Source: Nematostella vectensis
Lineage: Eukaryota; Cnidaria; Anthozoa; Actiniaria; Edwardsiidae
NCBI RefSeq assembly: GCF_932526225.1
Contig: NC_064045.1
Coordinates: 992,001 to 1,056,000 of the forward strand
Reading direction: 5' to 3'
DNA: 64,000 nucleotides
Numbering within the stretch: position 1 is the stretch's first letter; each line of letters opens with the position of its first letter. The notes under the pieces were generated by a model that did not search any database, was not told the origin of the DNA, and was given only the letters and a program-made list of their open reading frames with translations. The translations under genes and the position numbers were made by a program. This document shows, piece after piece, positions 35,028 to 48,033 of this stretch.

Positions 35028-35958
35028 CAATCCCTGCTTCCTAAAGTTAGAGCCTAGTGCACCACTGGAGTCCAATGGACTCCGAGAAATTTAAAAATGC
35101 ATACTGCTAGTTTTGCCGCTGTTAATTTATCATATACCATTGTCTGGTCTCGCAAATAAATAATAAGAGATACATTATATATTTCAATATATACAGAAAT
35201 ACTTTATATATTAATATAATATAAGAGTCTCCAGAGGGACTTTGAAGGCTGTTCCAAAACTGTGCTTATTATACATGTACGACCTACTTTGGGTTTAGAA
35301 GTTTGTGAGAAGTCATTGAATATCTTATTCGGTTTTGATTCTCTGGTTACTGACAAGTCCTGGTGCAGGTGCTAATGGCCAGATTAGAAGAGTTCTGGGC
35401 TCTTGTCAAAGTCGTATTCGTTTTTTTTTTTTTGGTGTTTTGAATAGTCCACATGGTGTTCTTTGTTGAAGGGAAGTCTCAAAACTTCTGGGTTGGACCG
35501 CATATGGTACATCTAAGAGCCTCTCGAGAGAACAAGCCTTATCTAGATTTTTTTTGGTCCGTCCTGTCACGCCCAGGGCATGCACAAACACGTGTGGGCA
35601 CCAACCCCTATCACTTTTGTAATGGTCCTTCTTCCCTATCACAAGTCTGCTACTCATAACATTATGTGGTGTCATGGAGTAATGTACTCTAACATGAGAG
35701 AGAAAGCGTCTTTTGTTTTCATTTTATATTGAAACCTGTGTCAACAGGTGTAAAGTGTATTAACACTAGCTTTACACCTGTAAAATATCAGCAACTATCT
35801 GTGATAGAAGTGGCTGGCGTAATGACAGCTTGGCTTGCTTGAATCTCTGCCTTGTATTTGGCTAGAACTAGTTCTTTGATCTCGAACGGGTAAAGGGGCC
35901 CATGCAGGTTATTTTTTTTTTACGATATACACCTTATAATTATAATTGATGTCCATCG
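35028..35958 (+). repeat. Satellite monomer M39, 931 bp
   Basis: Like M5 with T12. Private GGTACATCTAAG and an extra T in AGATTTTTTTTGG. Confidence 0.97.
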
Positions 35959-36889
35959 CAATCCCTACTTCCTAAAGTTAGAGCCTAGTGCACCACTGGA
36001 GTCCAATGGACTCCGTGAAATTTAAAAATGCATACCGCTAGTTTTGCCGCTGTTAATTTATCATATACCATTGTTTGGTCTCGCAAATAAATAATAAGAG
36101 ATACATTATATATTTCAATATATACAGCAATACTTTATATGTTAATATAATATAAGAGTCTCCAGAGGGACTTTGAAGGCTGTTCCAAAACTGTGCTTAT
36201 TATACATGTACGACCTACTTTGGGTTTAGAAGTTTGTGAGAAGTCATTGAATATCTTATTCGGTTTTGATTCTCTGGTTACTGACAAGTCCTGGTGCAGG
36301 TGCCAATGGCCAGATTAGAAGAATTCTGGGCGCTTGTCAAAGTCGTATTCGTTTTTTATTTTTCGGTGTATTGATAAGTCCACATAGTGTTCTTTGTTGA
36401 AGGGAAGTCTCAAAACTTTTGGGTTGGACCGCATATGGTACTTCTAAGAGCCTCTCGAGAGAACAAGCCTTATCTAGATTTTTTTGGTCCGTCCTGTCAC
36501 GCCCAGGGCATGCACAAACACGTGTGGGCACCAACCCCTATCACTTTTGTAATGGTCCTTCTTCCCTATCACAAGTCTGCTACTCATAACATTATGTGGT
36601 GTCATGGAGTAATGTACTCTAACATGAGAGAGAAAGCGTCTTTTGTTTTCATTTTATATTGAAACCTGTGTCAACAGGTGTAAAGTGTATTAACACTAGC
36701 TTTACACCTGTAAAATATCAGCAACTATCTGTGATAGAAGTGGCTGGCGTAATGACAGCTTGGCTTGCTTGAATCTCTGCCTTGTATTTGGCTAGAACTA
36801 GTTCTTTGATCTCGAACGGGTAAAGGGGCCCATGCAGGTTATTTTTTTTTTTACGATATACACCTTATAATTATAATTGATGTCCATCG
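35959..36889 (+). repeat. Satellite monomer M40, 931 bp
   Basis: The left half is CCTACTTCC class. The right half has ACATAGTG, private TTGATAAGTCC and GGGCGCTTG. It has GTGTGGGCACC rather than GAGGG, and a TGTAAAA tail with TTTTCATTTT. Confidence 0.97.
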
Positions 36890-37818
36890 CAATCCCTACT
36901 TCCTAAAGTTAGAGCCTAGTGCACCACTGGAGTCCAATGGACTCCGTGAAATTTAAAAATGCATACCGCTAGTTTTGCCGCTGTTAATTTATCATATACC
37001 ATTGTTTGGTCTCGCAAATAAATAATAAGAGATACATTATATATTTCAATATATACAGCAATACTTTATATGTTAATATAATATAAGAGTCTCCAGAGGG
37101 ACTTTGAAGGCTGTTCCAAAACTGTGCTTATTATACATGTACGACCTACTTTGGGTTTAGAAGTTTGTGAGAAGTCATTGAATATCTTATTCGGTTTTGA
37201 TTCTCTGGTTACTGACAAGTCCTGGTGCAGGTGCCAATGGCCAGATTAGAAGAATTCTGGGCTCTCGTCAAAGTCGTATTCGTTTTTTATTTTTCGGTGT
37301 ATTGAATAGTCCACATAGTGTTCTTTGTTGAAGGGAAGTCTCAAAACTTTTGGGTTGGACCGCATATGGTACTTCTAAGAGCCTCTCGAGAGAACAAGCC
37401 TTATCTAGATTTTTTTGGTCCGTCCTGTCACGCCCAGGGCATGCACAAACACGTGAGGGCACCAGCCCCCATCACTTTTGTAATGGTCCTTCTTCCTTAT
37501 CACAAGTCTGCTACTCATAACATTATGTGGTGTCACGGAGTAATGTACTCTAACATGAGAGAGAAAGCGTCTTTTGTTTTCATTTTATATTGAAACCTGT
37601 GTCAACAGGTGTAAAGTGTATTAACACTAGCTTTACACCTGTAAAATATCAGCAACTATCTGTGATAGAAGTGGCTGGCGTAAAGACAGCTTGGCTTGCT
37701 TGAATCTCTGCCTTGTATTTGGCTAGAACTAGTTCTTTGATCTCGAACGGGTAAAGAGGCCCATGCAGGATATTTTTTTTCACGATATACACCTTATAAT
37801 TATAATTGATGTCCATCG
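36890..37818 (+). repeat. Satellite monomer M41, 929 bp
   Basis: CCTACTTCC class, offset 931 bp from M40. Private GCTCTCGTC, GTCACGGAG, AAAGAGGCCC and GCAGGATAT. Confidence 0.97.
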
Positions 37819-38750
37819 CAATCCCTGCTTCCTAAAGTTAGAGCCTAGTGCACCACTGGATTTCAATGGACTCCGAGAAATTTAAAAATGCATACTGCTA
37901 GTTTTGCCGCTGTTAATTTAACGTATACCATTGTCTGGTCTCGCAAATAAATAATAAGAGATACTTTATAAATTTCAATATATACAGAAATACTTTATAT
38001 ATAAATATAATATAAGAGTCGCCAGAGGGACCTTGAAGGCTTATCCAAAAATGTGCTTATTATACATGTACGACCTACTTTGGGTTTAGAAGTTTGTGAG
38101 AAGTCATTGAATATCTTATTCGGTTTTGATTCTCTGGTGTACTGACTAGTCCTGGTGCAGGTGCCAATGGCAAGATTAGAAGAATTCTGGGCTCTTGTCA
38201 AAGTCGTATTCGTTTTTTTATTTTTCGGTGTATTGAATAGTCCACATAGTGTTCTTTGTTGAAGGGAAGTCTCAAAACTTCTGGGTTGGACCGCATATGG
38301 TACTTCTAAGAGCCTTTCGAGAGAACAAGCCTTATCTAGATTTATTTGGTCCGTCCTGTCACGCCCAGGGCATGCACAAACACGTGTGGGCCTCACCCCC
38401 CATCACTTTTGTAATGGTCCCTCTTCCTTATCACAAGTCTGCTACTCATAACATTATGTGGTGTCATGGAGTAATGTACTCTTACATGAGAGAGAAAGCG
38501 TCTTTTGTTTTAGTTTTATATTAAAACCTGAGTCAACAGGTGTAAAGTGTATTAACACTAGCTTTACACCTGTAAAATATCAGCAACTATCTGTGCTAGA
38601 AGTGGCTGGCATAAAGACAGCTTGGCTTGCTTGAATCTCTGCCTTGTATTTGGATAGAACTAGTTCTTTGATCTCGAACGGGTAAAGGGGCCCATGCAGG
38701 TTATTTGTTTTTCACGATATACACCTTATAATTATAATTGATGTCCATCG
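37819..38750 (+). repeat. Satellite monomer M42, 932 bp (most diverged)
   Basis: GGATTTC and AACGTATAC are combined with TCTCGC and ATATAAATAT on the left. It has many private changes: GGACCTTG, GCTTATCC, GGCAAGATT, CCTTTCGAG, AGATTTATTTGG, TTTTAGTTTT and GTGCTAG. It contains the longest open frame of the window by chance (133 codons, minus strand, 37995-38396). Confidence 0.97.
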
Positions 38751-39679
38751 CAATCCCTGCTTCCTAAAGTTAGAGCCTAGTGCACCACTGGAGTCCAATG
38801 GACTCCGAGAAATTTAAAAATTCATACTGCTAGTTTTGCCGCTTTTAATTTAACATATACCATTGTCTGGTCTTGCAAATAAATAATAAGAGATACTTTA
38901 TACATTTCAATATATACAGAAATACTTTATATATTAATATAATATAAGAGTCTCCAGAGGGACTTTGAAGGCTGTTCCAAAAATGTGCTTATTATACATG
39001 TACGACCTACTTTGGGTTTAGAAGTTTGTGAGAAGTCAATGAATATCTTATTCGGTTTTGATTTATCTGGTGTACTGACTAGTCCTGGTGCAGGTGCCAA
39101 TGGCCAGATTAGAAGAGTTCTGGGCTCTTGTCAAAGTCGTATTCGTTTTTTATTTTTCGGTGTATTGAATAGTCCACATGGTGTTCTTTGTTAAAGGGAA
39201 GTCTCAAAACTTCTGGGTTGGACCGCATATGGTACTTCTAAGAGCCTCTCGAGAGAACCAGCCTTATCTAGATTTTTTTGGTCCGTCCTGTCACGCCCAG
39301 GGCATGCACAAACACGTGTGGGCCGCACCCACCATCACTTTTGTAATGGTCCCTCTTCCTTATCACAAGTCTGGTACTCTTAACATTATGTGGTGTCATG
39401 GAGTAATGTACTCTTACATGAGAGAGAAAGCGTCTTTTGTTTTAATTTTATATTGAAACCTGTGTCAACAGGTGTAAAGTGTATTAACACTAGCTTTACA
39501 CCTATAAAATATCAACAACTATCTGTGATAGAAGTGGCTGGCGTAATGACAGCTTGGCTTGCTTGAATCTGCCTTGTATTTGGCTAGAACTAGTTCTTTG
39601 ATCTCGAACGGGTAAAGGGGCCCATGCAGGTTATTTTTTTTCACGATATACACCTTATAATTATAATTGATGTCCATCG
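38751..39679 (+). repeat. Satellite monomer M43, 929 bp
   Basis: TTCATAC/TCTTGC left half with private CCGCTTTTAATTTAAC (M61 has a similar CCGCTTTTAAT) and GTCAATGAA. CCGCACCC right half, TATAAAA tail. Confidence 0.97.
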
Positions 39680-40608
39680 CAATCCCTGCTTCCTAAAGTT
39701 AGAGCCTAGTGCACCACTGGAGTCCAATGGACTCCGAGAAATTTAAAAATGCATACTGCTAGTTTTGCCGCTGTTAATTTATCATATACCATTGTCTGGT
39801 CTCGCAAATAAATAATAAGAGATACATTATATATTTCAATATATACAGAAATACTTTATATATTAATATAATATAAGAGTCTCCAGAGGGACTTTGAAGG
39901 CTGTTCCAAAACTGTGCTTATTATACATGTACGACCTACTTTGGGTTTATAAGTATGTGAGAAGTCATTGAATATCTTATTCGGTTTTGATTCTCTGGTT
40001 ACTGACAAGTCCTGGTGCAGGTGCTAATGGCCAGATTAGAAGAGTTCTGGGCTCTTGTCAAAGTCGTATTCGTTTTTTATTTTTCGCTGTTTTGAATAGT
40101 CCACATGGTGTTCTTTGTTGAAGGGAAGTCTCAAAACTTCTGGGTTGGACCGCATGTGGTACTTCTAAGAGCCTCTCGAGAGAACAAGCCTTATCTAGAT
40201 TTTTTTGGTCCGTCCTGTCACGCCCAGGGCATGCACAAACACGTGTGGGCACCGACCCCTATCACTTTTGTAATGGTCCTTCTTCCCTATCACAAGTCTG
40301 CTACTCATAACATTATGTGGTGTCATAGAGTAATGTACTCTAACATGAGAGAGAAAGCGTCTTTTGTTTTCATTTTATATTGAAACCTGTGTCAACAGGT
40401 GTAAAGTGTATTAACACTAGCTTTACACCTGTAAAATATCAGCAACTATCTGTGATAGAAGTGGCTGGCGTAATGACAGCTTGGCTTGCTTGAATCTCTG
40501 CCTTGTATTTGGCTAGAACTAGTTCTTTGATCTCGAACGGGTAAAGGGGCCCATGCAGGTTATTTTTTTTCACGATATACACCTTATAATTATAATTGAT
40601 GTCCATCG
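39680..40608 (+). repeat. Satellite monomer M44, 929 bp
   Basis: TGCATAC/TCTCGC left half with private TTTATAAGTATG. T6-A-T5 then CGCTGTTTTG. Private CACCGACCCC and GTCATAGAG. Confidence 0.97.
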
Positions 40609-41537
40609 CAATCCCTGCTTCCTAAAGTTAGAGCCTAGTGCACCACTGGAGTCCAATGGACTCCGTGAAATTTAAAAATGCATACCGCTAGTTTTGCCGC
40701 TGTTAGTTTATCATATACCATTGTCTGGTCTCGCAAATAAATAATAAGAGATACATTATATATTTCAATATATACAGAAATACTTTATATGTTAATATAA
40801 TATAAGAGTCTCCAGAGGGACTTTGAAGGCTGTTCCAAAACTGTGCTTATTATACATGTACGACCTACTTTGGGTTTAGAAGTTTGTGAGAAGTCATTGA
40901 ATATCTTATTCGGTTTTGATTCTCTGGTTACTGACAAGTCCTGGTGCAGGTGCCAATGGCCAGATTAGAAGAATTCTGGGCTCTTGTCAAAGTCGTATTC
41001 GTTTTTTATTTTTCGGTGTATTGAATAGTCCACATAGTGTTCTTTGTTGAAGGGAAGTCTCAAAACTTCTGGGTTGGACCGCATATGGTCCTTTTAAGAG
41101 CCTCTCGAGAGAACAAGCCTTATCTAGATTTTTTTGGTCCGTCCTGTCACGCCCAGGGCATGCACAAACACGTGTGGGCACCAACCCCCATCACTTTTGT
41201 AATGGTCCTTCTTCCTTATCACAAGTCTGCTACTCATAACATTATGTGGTGTCATGGAGTAATGTACTCTTACATGAGAGAGAAAGCGTCTTTTGTTTTA
41301 ATTTTATATTGAAACCTGAGTCAATAGGTGTAAAGTGTATTAACATTAGCTTTACACCTGTAAAATATCAGCAACTATCTGTGATAGAAGTGGCTGGCGT
41401 AAAGACAGCTTGGCTTGCTTGAATCTCTGCCTTGTATTTGGATAGAACTAGTTCTTTGATCTCGAACGGGTAAAGGGGCCCATGCAGGTTATTTTTTTTC
41501 AAGATATACACCTTATAATTATAATTGATGTCCATCG
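40609..41537 (+). repeat. Satellite monomer M45, 929 bp
   Basis: CCGTGAAA and GCATACCGC but CCTGCTTCC. Private TGGTCCTTTTAAG, GTCAATAGG and TAACATTAG (the latter two in the hairpin region), and TCAAGATAT. Confidence 0.97.
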
Positions 41538-42467
41538 CAATCCCTGCTTCCTAAAGTTAGAGCCTAGTGCACCACTCGAGTCCAATGGACTCCGAGAAAT
41601 TTAAAAATTCATACTGCTAGTTTTGCCGCTGTTAATTTAACATATACCATTGTCTGGTCTTGCAAATAAATAATGAGATACTTTATACATTTCAATATAT
41701 ACAGAAATACTTTATATATTAATATAATATAAGAGTCTCCAGAGGGACTTTGAAGGCTGTTCCAAAACTGTGCTTATTATACATGTACGACCTACTTTGG
41801 GTTTAGAAGTTTGTGAGAAGTCATTGAATATCTTATTCGGTTTTGATTTATCTGGTGTACTGACTAGTCCTGGTGCAGGTGCCAATGGCCAGATTAGAAG
41901 AGTTCTGGGCTCTTGTTAAAGTCGTATTCGTTTTTTTTTTTCGGTGTATTGAATAGTCCACATGGTGTTCTTTGTTAAAGGGAAGTCTCAAAACTTCTGG
42001 GTTGGACCGCATATGGTACTTCTAAGAGCCTCTCGAGAGAACCAGCCTTATCTAGATTTTTTTGGTCCGTCCAGTCACGCCCAGGGCATGCACAAACACG
42101 TGTGGGCCTCACCCCCCATCACTTTTGTAATGGTCCCTCCTCCTTATCACAAGTCTGCTACTCATAGCATTATGTGGTGTCATGGAGTAATGTACTCTTA
42201 CATGAGAGAGAAAGCGTCTTTTGTTTTAATTTTATATTGAAACCTGAGTCAACAGGTGTAAAGTGTATTAACACTAGCTTTACACCTGTAAAATATCAGC
42301 AACTATCTGTGATAGAAGTGGCTGGCGTAAAGACAGCTTGGCTTGCTTGAATCTCTGCCTTGTATTTGGATAGAACTAGTTCTTTGATCTCGAACGGGTA
42401 AAGGGGCCCATGCAGGTTATTTTTTTTTTCACGATATACACCTTATAATTATAATTGATGTCCATCG
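41538..42467 (+). repeat. Satellite monomer M46, 930 bp
   Basis: An additional CTCGAG near the left end (CACTCGAGTCC). A 3-bp deletion gives AATAATGAGATAC. CTTGTTAAAG, T11, CCAGTCACG and CCTCACCCCCC on the right. Confidence 0.97.
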
Positions 42468-43395
42468 CAATCCCTGCTTCCTAAAGTTAGAGCCTAGTAG
42501 ACCACTGGAGTCCAATGGACTCCGAGAAATTTAAAAATTCATACTGCTAGTTTTGCCGCTGTTAATTTAACATATACCATTGTCTGGTCTTGCAAATAAA
42601 TAATAAGAGATACTTTATACATTTCAATATATACAGAAATACTTTGTATATTAATTTAATATAAGAGTCTCCAGAGGGACTTTGAAGGCTGTTCCAAAAA
42701 TGTGCTTATTATACATGTACGACCTACTTTGGGTTTAGAAGTTTGTGAGAAGTCATTGAATATCTTATTCGGTTTTGATTCTCTGGTGTACTGACCAGTC
42801 CTGGTGCAGGTGCCAATGGCCAGATTAGAAGAGTTCTGGGCTCTTGTCAAAGTCGTATTAGTTTTTTATTTTTCGGTGTATTGAATAGTCCACATGGTGT
42901 TCTTTGTTGAAGGGAAGTCTCAAAACTTCTGGGTTGGACCGCATATGGTACTTCTAAGAGCCTCTCGAGAGAACCAGCCTTATCTAGATTTTTTTGGTCC
43001 GTCCTGTCACGCCCAGGGCATGCACAAACACGTGTGGGCCGCACCCACCATCACTTTTGTAATGGTCCCTCTTCCTTATCACAAGTCTGGTACTCTTAAC
43101 ATTATGTGGTGTCATGGAGTAATGTACTCTTACATGAGAGAGAAAGCGTCTTTTGTTTTAATTTTATATTGAAACCTGTGTCAACAGGTGTAAAGTGTAT
43201 TAACACTAGCTTTACACCTATAAAATATCAACAACTATCTGTGATAGAAGTGGCTGGCGTAATGACAGCTTGGCTTGCTTGAATCTGCCTTGTATTTGGC
43301 TAGAACTAGTTCTTTGATCTCGAACGGGTAAAGGGGCCCATGCAGGTTATTTTTTTTCACAATATACACCTTATAATTATAATTGATGTCCATCG
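42468..43395 (+). repeat. Satellite monomer M47, 928 bp
   Basis: Private CTAGTAGACC, CTGACCAG and CGTATTAG. TTTGTATATTAATTT in the core. CCGCACCC right half, TATAAAA tail, CACAATAT end. Confidence 0.97.
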
Positions 43396-44322
43396 CAATC
43401 CCTGCTTCCTAAAGTTAGAGCCTAGTGCACCACTGGAGTCCAATGGACTCCGAGAAATTTAAAAATGCATACTGCTAGTTTTGCCGCTGTTAATTGATCA
43501 TATACCATTGTCTGGTCTCGCAAATAAATAATAAGAGATACATTATATATTTCAATATATACAGAAATACTTTATATATTAATATAATATAAGAGTCTCC
43601 AGAGGGACTTTGAAGGCTGTTCCAAAACTGTGCTTATTATACATGTACGACCTACTTTGGGTTTAGAAGTTTGTGAGAAGTCATTGAATATCTTATTCGG
43701 TTTTGATTCTCTGGTTACTGACAAGTCCTGGTGCAGGTGCTAATGGCCAGATTAGAAGAGTTCTGGGCTCTTGTCAAAGTCGTATTCGTTTTTTTTTTCG
43801 GTGTTTTGAATAGTCCACATGATGTTCTTTGTTGAAGGGAAGTCTCAAAACTTCTGGGTTGGACCGCATGTGGTACTTCTAAGAGCCTCTCGAGAGAACA
43901 AGCCTTATCTAGATTTTTTTGGTCCGTCCTGTCACGCCCAGGGCATGCACAAACACGTGTGGGCACCAACCCCTATCACTTTTGTAATGGTCCTTTTTCC
44001 CTATCACAAGTCTGCTACTCATAACATTATGTGGTGTCATGGAGTAATGTACTCTAACATGAAAGAGAAAGCGTCTTTTGTTTTAATTTTATATTGAAAC
44101 CTGTGTCAACAGGTGTAAAGTGTATTAACACTAGCTTTACACCTGTAAAATATCAGCAACTATCTGTGATAGAAGTGGCTGGCGTAATGACAGCTTGGCT
44201 TGCTTGAATCTCTGCCTTGTATTTGGCTAGAACTAGTTCTTTGATCTCGAACGGGTAAAGGGGCCCATGCAGGTTATTTTTTTTCACGATATACACCTTA
44301 TAATTATAATTGATGTCCATCG
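43396..44322 (+). repeat. Satellite monomer M48, 927 bp
   Basis: First unit of the dimer array. Private TTAATTGATCAT, CATGATGTTC, CCTTTTTCCC and ATGAAAGAG. Confidence 0.97.
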
Positions 44323-45250
44323 CAATCCCTGCTTCCTAAAGTTAGAGCCTAGTGCACCACTGGAGTCCAATGGACTCCGTGAAATTTAAAAATGCATACC
44401 GCTAGTTTTGCCGCTGTTAATTTATCATATACCATTGTCTGGTCTCGCAAATAAATAATAAGAGATACATTATATATTTCAATATATACAGAAATACTTT
44501 ATATGTTAATATAATATAAGAGTCTCCAGAGGGACTTTAAAGGCTGTTCCAAAACTGTGCTTATTATACATGTACGACCTACTTTGGGTTTAGAAGTTTG
44601 TGAGAAGTCATTGAATATCTTATTCGGTTTTGATTCTCTGGTTACTGACAAGTCCTGGTGCAGGTGCCAATGGCCAGATTAGAAGAATTCTGGGCTCTTG
44701 TCAAAGTCGTATTCGTTTTTTATTTTTCGGTGTATTGAATAGTCCACATAGTGTTCTTTGTTGAAGGGAAGTCTCAAAACTTCTGGGTTGGACCGCATAT
44801 GGTACTTTTAAGAGCCTCTCGAGAGAACAAGCCTTATCTAGATTTTTTTGGTCCGTCCCGTCACGCCCAGGGCATGCACAAACACGTGAGGGCACCAACC
44901 CCCATCACTTTTGTAATGGTCCTTCTTCCTTATCACAAGTCTGGTACTCTTAACATTATGTGGTGTCATGGAGTAATGTACTCTTACATGAGAGAGAAAG
45001 CGTCTTTTGTTTTAATTTTATATTGAAACCTGTGTCAACAGGTGTAAAGTGTATTAACACTAGCTTTACACCTATAAAATATCAACAACTATCTGTGATA
45101 GAAGTGGCTGGCGTAATAACAGCTTGGCTTGCTTGAATCTGCCTTGTATTTGGCTAGAACTAGTTCTTTGATCTCGAACGGGTAAAGGGGCCCATGCAGG
45201 TTATTTTTTTTTCACAATATACACCTTATAATTATAATTGATGTCCATCG
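44323..45250 (+). repeat. Satellite monomer M49, 928 bp
   Basis: CCGTGAAA left half like M45. The right half has GTCCCGTC and GAGGGCACC, shared with M51. It has a TATAAAA tail, TAATAACAG and CACAATAT. Confidence 0.97.
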
Positions 45251-46178
45251 CAATCCCTGCTTCCTAAAGTTAGAGCCTAGTGCACCACTGGAGTCCAATG
45301 GACTCCGAGAAATTTAAAAATTCATACTGCTAGTTTTGCCGCTGTTTATTTAACATATACCATTGTCTGGTCTTGCAAATAAATAATAAGAGATACTTTA
45401 TACATTTCAATATATACAGAAATACTTTATATATTAATATAATATAAGAGTCTCCAGAGCGACTTTGAAGGCTGTTCCAAAAATGTGCTTATTATACATG
45501 TACGACCTACTTTGGGTTTAGAAGTTTGTGAGAAGTCATTGAATATCTTATTCGGTTTTGATTCTCTGGTTACTGACAAGTTCTGGTGCAGGTGCTAATG
45601 GCCAGATTAGAAGAGTTCTGGGCTCTTGTCAAAGTCGTATTCGTTTTTTTTTTTCGGTGTTTTGAATAGTCCACATGGTGTTCTTTGTTGAAGGGAAGTC
45701 TCAAAACTTCTGGGTTGGACCGCATGTGGTACTTCTAAGAGCCTCTCGAGAGAACAAGCCTTATCTAGATTTTTTTGGTCCGTCCTGTCACGCCCAGGGC
45801 ATGCACAAACACGTGTGGGCACCAACCCCTATCACTTTTGTAATGGTCCTTCTTCCCTATCACAAGTCTGCTACTCATAACATTATGTGGTGTCATGGAG
45901 TAATGTACTCTAACATGAGAGAGAAAGCGTCTTTTGTTTTAATTTTATATTGAAACCTGAGTCAACAGGTGTAAAGTGTATTAACACTAGCTTTACACCT
46001 GTAAAATATCAGCAACTATCTGTGATAGAAGTGGCTGGCGTAAAGACAGCTTGGCTTGCTTGAATCTCTGCCTTGTATTTGGATAGAAGTAGTTCTTTGA
46101 TCTCGAACGGGTAAAGGGGCCCATGCAGGTTATTTTTTTTCACGGTATAGACCTTATAATTATAATTGATGTCCATCG
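45251..46178 (+). repeat. Satellite monomer M50, 928 bp
   Basis: GAGCGAC and GAAGTAG are shared with M52. Private CTGTTTATTT, AAGTTCTGG and GGTATAGACC. Confidence 0.97.
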
Positions 46179-47106
46179 CAATCCCTGCTTCCTAAAGTTA
46201 GAGCCTAGTGCACCACTGGATTTCAATGGACTCCGAGAAATTTTAAAATGCATACTGCTAGTTTTGCCGCTGTTAATTTAACGTATACCATTGTCTGGTC
46301 TCGCAAATAAATAATAAGAGATACTTTATAAATTTCAATATATACAGAAATACTTTATATATAAATATAATATAAGAGTCTCCAGAGGGACTTTAAAGGC
46401 TGTTCCAAAACTGTGCTTATTATACATGTACGACCTACTTTGGGTTTAGAAGTTTGTGAGAAGTCATTGAATATCTTATTCGGTTTTGATTCTCTGGTTA
46501 CTGACAAGTCCTGGTGCAGGTGCCAATGGCCAGATTAGAAGAATTCTGGGCTCTTGTCAAAGTCGTATTCGTTTTTTATTTTTCGGTGTATTGAATAGTC
46601 CACATAGTGTTCTTTGTTGAAGGGAAGTCTCAAAACTTCTGGGTTGGACCGCATATGGTACTTTTAAGAGCCTCTCGAGAGAACAAGCCTTATCTAGATT
46701 TTTTTGGTCCGTCCCGTCACGCCCAGGGCATGCACAAACACGTGAGGGCACCAACCCCCATCACTTTTGTAATGGTCCTTCTTCCTTCTCACAAGTCTGG
46801 TACTCTTAACATTATGTGGTGTCATGGAGTAATGTACTCTTACATGAGAGAGAAAGCGTCTTTTGTTTTAATTTTATATTGAAACCTGTGTCAACAGGTG
46901 TAAAGTGTATTAACACTAGCTTTACACCTATAAAATATCAACAACTATCTGTGATAGAAGTGGCTGGCGTAATGACAGCTTGGCTTGCTTGAATCTGCCT
47001 TGTATTTGGCTAGAACTAGTTCTTTGATCTCGAACGGGTAAAGGGGCCCATGCAGGTTATTTTTTTTTCACAATATACACCTTATAATTATAATTGATGT
47101 CCATCG
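46179..47106 (+). repeat. Satellite monomer M51, 928 bp
   Basis: The left half has GGATTTC, TTTTAAAATGC and ATATAAATAT, shared with M53 and partly with M42. The right half is like M49, with private CCTTCTCAC and a TATAAAA tail. Confidence 0.97.
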
Positions 47107-48033
47107 CAATCCCTGCTTCCTAAAGTTAGAGCCTAGTGCACCACTGGAGTCCAATGGACTCCGAGAAATTTAAAAATTCATACTGCTAGTTTTGCCGCTG
47201 TTAATTTAACATATACCATTGTCTGGTCTTGCAAATAAATAATAAGAGATACTTTATACATTTCAATATATACAGAAATACTTTATATATTAATATAATA
47301 TAAGAGTCTCCAGAGCGACTTTGAAGGCTGTTCCAAAAATGTGCTTATTATACATGTACGACCTACTTTGGGTTTAGAAGTTTGTGAGAAGTCATTGAAT
47401 ATCTTATTCGGTTTTGATTCTCTGGTTACTGACAAGTCCTGGTGCAGGTGCTAATGGCCAGATTAGAAGAGTTCTGGGCTCTTGTCAAAGTCGTATTCGT
47501 TTTTTTTTTCGGTGTTTTGAATAGTCCACATGGTGTTCTTTGTTGAAGGGAAGTCTCAAAACTTCTGGGTTGGACCGCATGTGGTACTTCTAAGAGCCTC
47601 TCGAGAGAACAAGCCTTATCTAGATTTTTTTGGTCCGTCCTGTCACGCCCAGGGCATGCACAAACACGTGTGGGCACCAACCCCTATCACTTTTGTAATG
47701 GTCCTTCTTCCCTATCACAAGTCTGCTACTCATAACATTATGTGGTGTCATGGAGTAATGTACTCTAACATGAGAGAGAAAGCGTCTTTTGTTTTAATTT
47801 TATATTGAAACCTGAGTCAACAGGTGTAAAGTGTATTAACACTAGCTTTACACCTGTAAAATATCAGCAACTATCTGTGATAGAAGTGGCTGGCGTAAAG
47901 ACAGCTTGGCTTGCTTGAATCTCTGCCTTGTATTTGGATAGAAGTAGTTCTTTGATCTCGAACGGGTAAAGGGGCCCATGCAGGTTATTTTTTTTCACGG
48001 TATACACCTTATAATTATAATTGATGTCCATCG
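47107..48033 (+). repeat. Satellite monomer M52, 927 bp
   Basis: Like M50 (GAGCGAC, GAAGTAG, CACGGTATA) but without the private changes of M50. Confidence 0.97.

Noticed and set aside
37995-38396. 133-codon minus-strand open frame, longest in the window
   Set aside because: It exists only in M42 because its T7-A-T5 tract and private changes join two frames that are separate in other units. No homology is recognisable.
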